Source: Oxyruncus cristatus
Lineage: Eukaryota; Chordata; Aves; Passeriformes; Cotingidae
Length of the DNA: 64,000 bases
Assembly: GCA_013399855.1 (NCBI GenBank)
Contig: VXAY01005967.1
Span: 149,293-213,292 of the forward strand
Direction of reading: 5' to 3'
In this document: piece after piece, positions 36,785 to 45,490 of the stretch
How positions within the stretch are numbered: the stretch's first letter is position 1
Layout: the number at the start of each line of letters is the position of its first letter
The notes under the pieces: generated by a model
What the model was told of the DNA's origin: nothing
The model's input: the letters and a program-made list of their open reading frames with translations, nothing else
The model's database searches: none
Program-made: the position numbers and the translations under genes

Positions 36785-38596
36785 GGAGGCACCTCCAAGA
36801 AGATCCCTAAAGAGGGGACTTTCTATGTCCTAGCAGTCTCAACAGTTTCATTATGAAGAGACTCATTCCATAACACTTGTCATTCATCCATCCTGGTAAG
36901 GAGTCTAGTAACTAAGGTAGTTAGAAAGCTTGAAACGCGTTTTATAGATACTGCAAATGTAACTTTGGACATGCCATAGTTTTGAACTCTATGTAAAGGA
37001 AGAGTTAAGGTAGATTTCAGCCACCTCTGTTTTATTTCCAATTTCAAATTTGAGTGCAGGATGGCATGTGAAGTGGCCACTGTGTAATTACAGCAGCTTC
37101 CTTCACTACAACAAATGGGGGTATTTTTTTGTTGTTGCTGTTTATGAATGATAATCTAGTTTGCTACTTTGGAAGAATTATGTACCCTTGATTTTTGCAA
37201 GACAATACTGAGACTTTGGGAAATGTTTGTTCAAGTTTATATGAGCTCTTCTGCAAAAAAGTATATGACAGGAAAAATTCTCCTTCACCAGGTCCCAAGC
37301 TCTGATTGTGATTTTATGCTACCACGGTAGTTTGAAACTTCTGTAGCTCATGTGAGATCCTTTCCCGTATATTCATTAATTGTTGAAATTTCCCTGGGGG
37401 TATAAAAGTAGAGATTGACAGTATTCAGAATTCACTGATATAGAATGTCAGCTTTATAAACTTGTTACTTAATGTACTCTTGAAATTGTCAACTATTAGA
37501 TTTTTTGCTTCCTTGCCAAGCTATTCTAACTTAACCCTGACAAAAAGTTTTAGTAAGGAACACTGTCGGGTTTTTACACTTTAAGAGAAGTTGATTCTGC
37601 CTATGAAATCACCTTGAGTAGCAATGAAATAGATTCCTAAATGGACATAGTACAGAAAGAGGCAATGGTGTCATGTTAAAGCTCCCATGTTAACCTTATT
37701 AGTGGAAGTTAAATATGGGACAATTTAGCAATGACTGCTATATATCAGAACAGATGGCTGGTGGATGACTTCCTTCTGTGTACTGAAAAATTCCAATTAA
37801 GGCAAAATTAAATGAATTAAGAATATCATAAAACTGCTATTCCACATTTTACTATGGATTATGCCCTCCTTAGCAGGGAAAATTGCATTAATTGCTTCAA
37901 GAAAGGAACTGTGCCTGCAAAGGACTTGGTGGTGAACTATTCCACTTCCTGCCATTGCAGTTATGCATAATGTGACCATATGGAATTCACAAATCCTAAG
38001 TAGGAAAAGAGTGCAGCAAGTTTTTTGCTCTAAACCCAAAGTACTCTGTCATTTAAGTAAATGGAGAATCTCCAAGATCTGTATCATCTGTATCATAGTA
38101 TAAAAAGTTTTTATCCATTTTACCCACTAGAAAGAGATATGCATAAGAATACCAAACATTACATTCATTAGGGGACATTATTATGGTTGCTGTGTTGCAC
38201 AGTCTGCAAAAATGTTCTTATACAAAAATGTTCCATAAGCAGCGTTAAATATGATTGTACCAATAAGCTTTCTCTACATATAGTACATTGTGATTTTGGC
38301 TGAACAGAGGGTCAAAAGTAAGGGAGAAACTACCATATATTATTTGTAAATAATTTATCTCAATAGATAGTATTTTGCCATATCCTTCAATGGGATATTT
38401 TGACCCTCATTTGTATGAGGTGTTAACTTTTTCCAGCAATTGAGACACTGAATCAGTTGTTGCTCTTTTCCGGGTTTCTGTGACCCATTCTTGTCCAAGT
38501 CTCTTTGGTCTAGTTTTGCTAGGGTACAATAAGGGTACGATCTACCTGCGTTATGCAAACAATATAATTATTGTGTCCCCAAAAGAGAATTTATAC
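36785..38596. other. Unique AT-rich sequence; first bases may continue the interrupted CR1
   Basis: The first 30-50 bases after the LTR ('ggaggcacctcc...') loosely resemble CR1 sequence expected just upstream of the 36022 break, but the match is weak. The remainder is unassigned AT-rich DNA. Confidence 0.4.
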
Positions 38597-39047
38597 TTTT
38601 TTTTTTTTTTTTGGTGAGTGCTTGATGTCCAAACTCATCTCGCAACTGGTCTGTTAAGCTCTGAGTACCCAGCCAGGTAAAGGCTTGCAGTAAATTCTAA
38701 GCTTAGAATTGTTTTAAATTTATAGTCTTTTTGCTGGATCTGACATGCACGGGCTGGGTATCTGGCACTCAGCCTAGATGATGCACATTGCCCTCCTGCC
38801 CAGCAGTAGTGCATTGGGCTTGCAAGCACTGGGTATAGTTACAGTTGCAAGAGTCCTTGAGGCTCCTTGCTTCAGCCCTGATGTCTCAAATAGCGAGAGT
38901 TGATGTGGTATGTGGCAGCCCGGTCTCAGATTGTCCTTGCCTTGTAATAGTGGGTTACACCTCACATGGGCTGCACTCATCCTGTAGCTGTTGGCACACC
39001 ATGACTGTAGACAGCTAGAGCTTTGAGCTAATCTCCCCAGCAACCTT
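38597..39047 (-). mobile_element. Unclassified GC-richer insertion with poly(A)-like end
   Basis: A run of 16 T on the plus strand (38597-38612) is a poly(A) tail when read on the minus strand. The 430 bases before it on that strand (39047 down to 38613) are clearly GC-richer than both flanks and contain two overlapping open frames without homology that I recognise. The minus-strand start reads gttgctggggagattagctc, faintly like a tRNA 5' end with an A box, but I cannot find a matching B box. It may be a processed RNA copy, a SINE-like element or a host exon region. No target-site duplication is evident. Confidence 0.35.
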
Positions 39048-40745
39048 GTTTATTCAATGCAGAGAAGGATGGACTTTCAGGGAATGATTGTGAATCACAC
39101 TGCAGAAGTGCATGTCCTCTCTAGAAACTACACCAGCAAATCAGATAAATGAGCTGTGTATATCTACAGGTTATCTATAAGTGGTCCAGTGAATCCCATT
39201 CAGGCATGCTAAAGATTGAATATATAAATGCTCCATGGAATACCTTCCTCTTTTAGTGTTTCATAGCAGCATGAATTGTCTGGAAGCATATATCAACCAT
39301 GAGGACAGTAAAAAGATAGCACATGACCCTGTATTTGGAACCTGACTTTTGTTAGTCATGATATCTGCAAAGTAAGTTTGGAACAATGGTGGTGGCATCC
39401 CTATAGATATGTGGAAATAATATCAGAGAAACCTAAATGGATCAAGGCAAATTTCTTAAAATGGACTTTATGAGAAAACATGTTATTAGTTACAGAAGAA
39501 GACAAAAAATTATATGGCACCTGACATTTTGTTCTGTGAGGATTTCTATTAAGCCACAAAAGTAACATAGATATTTTACTGTAATACATTCTGGACCATG
39601 CAGCTAATTAAATTGTGGCAATTGTCCATCCTAGATGCTTATAACGGCATTAAGTCTCTATACTCATCACTGTAGCAGGAGTTCTGGAGACCCCGAAGGA
39701 GATGAGTGATATGCCTCCTTAGCATTGAAATGTACTGCTAAGTTGTTGCAGCAGCAGGAGATTGTAAGATCAAGAGGCTTAATAGCTTTGGTACAAGAGG
39801 CAGTGCTACATTAAATGCAGTAAAATGCAAGAACTTACTGTATGTTCATAGCACTGCAAGCCCCCTACCTATACATAAAAGAGCTGACAAACTGCATGTA
39901 TGTAGAGTTCATAAGTTAAGAAAGTTTAAGACGAGTTTTACTATATGTCACTGCAGACAGTGATTTTATTTGAAAATTATTTTTTCCATACCAAAATATA
40001 CCTTCACAATACTGCAAATTAATCATAGGTCGGGCTATTTTATAGCATAAGATGGAAAGAAGAAAGTGTAAACACAGTTTTGAAGCACATTTTTTAGCAT
40101 AAGTGGGAAGCATTTTTCTTTTACTTACTTGTTAACTGCTTAAAAAAAGTTGTGCTGTGTATTACCTTATTGTTTGTAACGCATCTGCATACATTTACTT
40201 TATTCTTGTCATCCTTATTTGTGAGGTAAGTATGAGGATTAAAACAAAGAATGAAACATTTTTATTTTCATAAATATTAGAATATTTTGCTCTTTTTTAT
40301 TTTTTTTCCCTTGTTATTTTATCAGGAGCTCCATTTTAATTTTTTCCTAATAGAAATATTTATATGGAAAGTAATGTAAAGGTTTTCAAAATATATTTTT
40401 TTCAAATTTGAAACTCAACATTAAGCTAAATATAAGAAAAGTTCCATCTTAGGTATTATGCAAGACCATAATAACCTCCTCACCCTTTTACTTACCCATG
40501 TGCATAACCATATGCACTCTGTCACAATCTGACGTGTGAACCCAGATTCTTTGCTGTAATAGCATCCTTCTTCACAGCACAGACCTGTTTTACTGAAACA
40601 GGTCTCCATGGAGAGGGGATTGGGAAATAAAGGATTTGAGTACTTGCCTCTGGTTTGTGCCCACTCTCAGTCTTTTGGCTGCCTGTATCTGCTCCACTCT
40701 ACAAACTGCTCAAAGACAGTTGCTGCTGAAGCTTTCTGAGCAGCA
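39048..40745. other. Unique AT-rich sequence
   Basis: No gene or known repeat is recognised. On the minus strand a strong donor-like site (GG followed by gtaagt, near 40492-40500) stands about 90 bases after a CAG acceptor-like site near 40590, but the enclosed segment has a stop in the frame that would continue the reading frame at 40.7-41.2 kb. T-rich runs near 40290-40310 could be a decayed A-tail of a minus-strand retrocopy. Confidence 0.35.
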
Positions 40746-41169
40746 TCAGCAGCTCTCCCTGCCACCCAGTCTATTTCCTACCTCTGTCTCCAGCTTATGT
40801 TTTTCCATCTTGGAATACAGCCGCTTCAGCTGCAGAGTGAGCTCAGTTAACAGAACTTGAGTAACTAATTTGCCTGAGTCTGTGTCAGGTTGGGGCTGAT
40901 TGCCTAAGGGTACTTTTGCACCAACAGCTTCTTTCAGGATTGGTTCTATGAGCAGTATTTTGAGTTCTTTTAAAGACTTTTCTGCATATTCCAATTTTCT
41001 TTCTGAGAGTAATTGTTCACATTCCATTTTACAGAGTCCAGAATATGTTTTTGACTGTTTTGTTTTTTTTTTTTTTACCTTGGATATGACATTTTTTCAA
41101 ATGAAATTCTTTTACATAATCTTTCTCAGGAGATTCTGCCTTTGCTTCAGCGAATGGTTTCTCACTCAT
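40746..41169 (-). pseudogene. Unrecognised coiled-coil-like reading frame, frameshifted
   Basis: On the minus strand an ATG at 41169 (A at -3, an in-frame TAA 12 bases upstream) opens a frame beginning MSEKPFAEAKAESPEKDYVK and reaching HLKKCHIQG (31 codons). It then enters an A14 run (41076-41063). Removing one A would join it to the second frame, which from 41027 reads MECEQLLSERKLEYAEKSLK, LLIEPILKEAVGAKVPLGNQ, LLTELTLQLKRLYSKMEKHK and LETE, ending at a stop at 40746. Together this gives about 140 residues, charged and Leu/Glu/Lys-rich with heptad-like spacing. GAG followed by gtagga near 40784 could instead be a splice donor. I do not recognise the family. Options: an intronless retrocopy with one frameshift, a real 5' exon whose A-run length is mis-assembled, or a chance frame; the good start context argues against chance. 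Confidence 0.45.
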
Positions 41170-41472
41170 TGTTGTGTTTTAGTTTCCTTTTCCTTGCAGA
41201 CTGACACCCTGTGGTTGGCAGAAAGCTTTAGGTTCTCCTGCCTTATGTGGTTTTCCCAAAGTGAAAAAAACTAAGCAAACAAAATGAAGTAATAAATCAA
41301 TCAAGAACAAACAAGCAAACAAAACCAGAAAACAGCAAAACAAAGGTTCTGTGCATCATGTGGAGGTGGCTGGGCTTACAAGTAGACCTACTTCAGTTGT
41401 TTTCTAACATTTGAATGAGAAGGAATAAATGTTCATCACCTTTGCTGTCTGTTGCATTAAAAAAAAAAAAAA

Positions 41473-41500
41473 NNNNNNNNNNNNNNNNNNNNNNNNNNNN
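41473..41500. other. Assembly gap of 28 N inside poly(A)
   Basis: Twelve or more A precede and seven A follow 28 N, so the gap sits in a homopolymer that sequencing probably could not resolve. The true length is unknown. Confidence 0.99.
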
Positions 41501-43083
41501 AAAAAAAGCTAGTATTTGCCCATGTGAGCAAATTATGTGGAATTTCAAAGATTTACTTCTAGAGCTATCTAGTACCAGAAAAGTAGACTTCCATACCCTT
41601 TCCACTCCTTTTATTCCAAGACCTATTGGTCTCTTAGAACAAATGGAGAAGAAGAACAGCAGAGAGCCTACTTCCAGCTTCTGTCCTGGACACCGTACAT
41701 CTGCACTGCAGGACACTCTCAAGAGTGTTAATTTTCTTCTCACCATGGTATTCCTGGAAATCCCCTGACAATAACCAATTTGCACATTTGGAAGTGTAGA
41801 TTTTGGCATTAGGCTGTTCAAGGCTAATACTTAGAATAGTCTGACTTGAACATGTGTGTGGACCTTCTGCCTGCCATATTGGCTTTTAAGTTTGTATCAT
41901 CCTTCTCTTACAGTCATTACCTTAAGAAGATCTTGACAACCATAGCTTCTTCTCAAGCTCTCTTTCTCTGGATCATTGTTCAGGCATGTTTGAAGGAAAT
42001 TCCAGGTCTCGAAAGAAATACTAATTCATATATGGATACTCTCAGATTCATCATGACTTGTGGCAGCTCTAGTGAGGATACAGATAGTGAGGAATACACA
42101 GAAAGGCCTCTGCTAGTCCTTGGAAATGACAGGCACAATGAATCTTTCAGAAAGAAATTATATCCCTTTCCAATTTCACATATCTTGTTCATATAAGATA
42201 TACTTGACCAATTCTTCTCATCTTCTAATTTATCTTGAGAGTTTTGCAATTATTTTGAGGCATTAATAGCTGAAAGAATGTTTCAGAATATAAGAATTGT
42301 GTTCTGAACCCCATTTAAAAGTGCAGACATGGCTGCTAGTATTTTATTCACAGTTGTGGTGTTACAGAGGCAATCAAGGTTGCAACGCTTTAGTTTCCCT
42401 AAGGAGGTCCAATCCACAACTGACAATGTCCTATCTGAGGGTAAAAAAATCTATTCAGTGATGAAGTGCTGCAGTCATTAAAGTGCAACATTGCAATCAA
42501 TGTAAATCTTTCATTGGACCAACAAAAGAAGGCAAAAGTATGATCAGTGCCCTGTGAGGCCTAATTTCCTTCAGCTTTCCTTCCTTTTCATACTAATTAA
42601 GGCAAAAAACTCATGTGCTAAAAAAAATTTCTGGTTCAGGGTCATTGACTACCTGTTCGACAGCACTGAAACAGATCACTGTGGAAGGTCCCTTGAAAAG
42701 GCACAAAGTGATATTCTCTTTCAGTCCATATCAGCCTCCTTTTCCTGCTCTATATCATTTAATGAATATGTTATCATGTTTCCATGTGGAATAACACTTA
42801 GACAAGTGGTGAATAGACAAATTTATCTTAAATCTACACTAACCAAAATTTTATTTAGAACCTTCAAATCTTTCTGGGTTTCTTTGGCTGTGCTTTCTAC
42901 AAAACCACACTGTAAAAGCATTCAGATACGCATTTCTGTTAATCTCAGAGGACTGATTAACATTCTGCAATGGCTTTTTCACGATATTTTAAGGCAAATA
43001 AAAAAAAAAAGGGAAACCAAAACCCTACAAAGACTCAAAATGTATGAATCTCTGAGGGCTTAATCAATAGTCTGGTTAATGAA
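41501..43083. other. Unassigned sequence with two longer open frames
   Basis: Plus-strand frames at 41846-42196 (116 codons; contains SSSEDTDSEEYTERPLLVLG after an acceptor-like 'ctggatcattgttcag') and 42554-43063 (169 codons, starting only with GTG) are the longest non-repeat frames in the window. Neither resembles a family known to me. In about 64 kb of AT-rich DNA one frame of 160-170 codons is expected roughly by chance, so I do not call genes here. Confidence 0.4.
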
Positions 43084-44680
43084 TGATCACGGAATCACAG
43101 AATGGGCAAGGTCCAACCTCCCTGCTCAAGCTTGGTCATCCTGGAGCAGATTGCACAGGATTATATCCAGATGGTTTTTGAGTATCTCCAGTGAGGGTGA
43201 CTCCACAATCTCTCTGGGCAATCTGTTCCTAGGCACGGTCATCCACACAGTAAAGAACTTCTTCCTCATGTTCAGATGGAACTTCCTGTGCATCAGTTTC
43301 TGCACAATGCCTCTTGACCTATTGCTTGGCACCACCAAGACCCTGGCTCCATCCTCTTGAGACCCTCCCTGCAAATACTTACAGACATTGATCTGGTCTC
43401 CTCTCAGTCATCTCTTCTTGATGCTGAACAGGCCCAGCTCCCTCAGCCTTTCCTCATGAGAGAGATGCTCCAGTCCCCCAGTCATCTTCATAGCCCTGTA
43501 CAGGAACTCCTCCACTAGTTCCATTTTTTTCTTGTACTGAGGAGCCCAGAACTGGACACAGCACTCCAGGTGAGTCCTCACCAGTGCTGGGTAGAGGGGC
43601 AGGATCACCTCCCTCAACCTGCTGGCCATACTCTTCCTAATGCATTCCAGGATACCACTGGCTTTCTTGGCCACAAGTGCACACTACTGGCTCACGGACA
43701 GCTTGCTGTCCACCAGGACCACAGACCCTTCTTCACAGAGCTGTTTTCTAGTAGGTCAGCCCCCAGTCTGTACTGGCACATGGGATTGTTCTCCCCCAGG
43801 TGCAGGACCCTGCATTTGTCTTTCTTGAATTTCAGACAGTTCTTTGCCCATCTCCCCAACCTGCCACGTCCTTCTGAAGGGCTGCACAACACTGTGGTCT
43901 ATCAGCCACTCCTCTCAGCTTTGTATTATCAGTGAGCCTCCTGAGGAGACACTACCCCTTCATCCAAGTAATTCCTGAATACATTAAACAGCACTGTGCC
44001 CAGTATTGAACCTTTAGGGGACACCACTTGTGATAGGTCTCCAACTAGACCGCATGCCACTAGTTTTGACCCTTTGGGATCTGCCATTCAGCCAGTTCTC
44101 CATCCACCTCACTGTTCACTCCTCCATTCCACAAGACCTGAGTTTGCCTATGAGCATGTTGTCGAGCACGTTGAAAACCTTGCTGAAATTGAGGTAGACA
44201 ATATCCACCACTGTCCCCTCATCCATCCAGGTACCTGTTTCATCACAGAAGGCAATCAGTTTGGTCAAGAATCTTTTACCTTTAGTAAATCCATGATGAC
44301 TACTCCTGGTCACCTTCTTCTCTTCCATATGGCTAGAGATGGCCTGGAAAATGAGGCACTCCATAATGTTTCCAGGGACTGAGGTGAGGCTGACTCTTCT
44401 GTAGTTCTCCTTCTTGCTCTTTTTGAAGACTGGGATGACATCTGCATTTCTACAGTTCTTAGACACCTCTCCTGATTGCCACAACCTTTCAAAGATGATG
44501 GTGCTTGCTATGGTGTCCACCAGCTCTCTCAGCACTTGTGGTTGCATACCCTCAGGGCCATAGACTTGCTGATGTCAAGTTTGGTTAGGTGCTCCCTAAC
44601 TCAATCCTCCTTGACCAAGGGGAAATCTTTCTTTGAAAATGTCTGCAGTGGTGATTCTGTCACTTCAGAGGAAGACTGAA
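43084..44680 (-). mobile_element. CR1 LINE, longest copy in the window, minus strand
   Basis: About 1.6 kb of CR1 in reverse, from the 3' end ('gatcacggaatcacagaatg' on the plus strand) up into the fingers of reverse transcriptase and beyond ('accaaggggaaatctttctt'). It shares its 3' region almost exactly with 35146-35400. It is the only copy here that includes the catalytic core region. Frames are broken between 43375 and 44120. The element is 5'-truncated before the endonuclease. Its upstream end near 44680 is judged by loss of CR1-like sequence and is approximate. Confidence 0.95.
44116..44547 (-). pseudogene. CR1 reverse transcriptase core, inactive
   Basis: A 143-codon minus-strand frame covers the fingers and part of the palm of CR1 reverse transcriptase. 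Recognisable pieces in order are VLRELVDTIAS, SGEVSKNCRNADVIPVFKKS, ENYRRVSLTSVPGNIMECL, HHGFTKGKRFLTKLIAF and VDIVYLNFSKVFNVLDNML. In active CR1 the last motif reads YLDFSKAFDTV; here the first catalytic Asp is Asn and the second Asp is Asn too, so the enzyme would be dead even without the other breaks. Downstream (lower coordinates) the rest of the protein is split between frames near 43408-43892, with CRVLHLGENNP and [20 protein letters not shown]. Confidence 0.9.
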
Positions 44681-44929
44681 TCACATATTTCAGCCTGCAA
44701 GATGTTTTTTATAGGAATTCCCTTTTAAAAACAAACTCGGCATAGGTCAACATCCATTCTTTTCTGAGATCTTATCATTGAGGATGGCACTAGAAATCTT
44801 GACCTCAGCTCTTGTTTTCTTTTCTGTTTTAGTGGACATACTTCCCCAGAAAGATCTTAAATACTTTGAAAATTAATGGATGATCGGTCTGCTCTCAACT
44901 GTTTTACCTGGTCTCACCATTTTTTTGCA
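44681..44929. other. Unassigned spacer
   Basis: AT-rich, lying between the CR1 and the nested CR1/LTR scraps. Nothing recognised. Confidence 0.5.
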
Positions 44930-44969
44930 TGCTCCATCCCTGGAGGTGTTCAAGGACAGGCTGGATGGG
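44930..44969 (+). mobile_element. CR1 LINE 3'-UTR scrap
   Basis: 'ctccatccctggaggtgttc' followed by 'aaggacaggctggatggga' is a near-perfect 40-base piece of the CR1 3' UTR. It is in plus orientation, thus opposite to the large CR1 just before it, and is directly fused to the truncated LTR that follows. Confidence 0.8.
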
Positions 44970-45490
44970 ACAGTGAGTGGTCAATGACCAAATATCCTGC
45001 CTGGGAGGCAAAAGCAAACTATATAAATTCATGTGTAAGCACAGTTCCCCTTCTCTGTTCCAGCCTGCACTATGTGAGCCATTGAATCTTGTCCGTAACT
45101 ATTTTTCTCTCCTTCTCTCTTTCTTTTTTCACTCTTTTAATCTGTTTTCTTTTACTATTTTCCTTCTCTTGTGGGTAACTTAAAGTCAATGAACTGTGTT
45201 TTACTAAAGCTGATATATTGATTGTTTGCAGTGGGTATTTTCTGTGAACTGAGTTTTTGTGCTGGGTGTTTTAGTGAATCCTTTCCTTGGTTGTATTTTA
45301 CTCCTGTAAAACCTTTTACCAAAATGTCTTATTTTTCTCACCAAATTAAAATAAATTCTCTTAGAGGTTGCATAGTAGCATTTTGCCAGGATGCAAACTT
45401 GAGGTTATAATGAACCAAAAGGTTTATAAAAAGTCTTAAATAAATGTAATTGCTCCAAGCAGCTCGTGGCTTAAAATACATAGGGTAACA
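44970..45490 (+). mobile_element. 5'-truncated LTR, family A, most diverged copy
   Basis: From 'gtgagtggtcaatgacc' the sequence follows the second half of the LTRs at 36023 and 61868: 'cctgcctgggag', a TATA-like 'aactatataaattca', pyrimidine-rich 'ctttcttttttcactctttt', 'cttgtgggtaacttaaa', 'ttgtattttactcctgtaaa' and 'ccttttaccaaaatgtctta'. It ends at 'gggtaaca' (45490), matching the CA end of the others. The first half is missing and is replaced by a CR1 scrap. No coding region follows. Confidence 0.75.

Noticed and set aside
40421..40609. Minus-strand exon with a strong gtaagt donor
   Set aside because: The frame that would continue the unknown reading frame upstream meets a stop within the segment, and no partner exon is visible.
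41846..42196. 116-codon plus-strand frame with an acidic segment
   Set aside because: An acceptor-like site precedes part of it, but there is no donor, no family match and the opposite strand is open as well.
42554..43063. 169-codon plus-strand frame
   Set aside because: It is the longest non-repeat frame but starts only with GTG, has no recognisable family and is about as long as the longest frame expected by chance in 64 kb of AT-rich DNA.
43996..44382. 128-codon plus-strand frame and neighbours at 43570-43935
   Set aside because: Antisense shadows of the minus-strand CR1.
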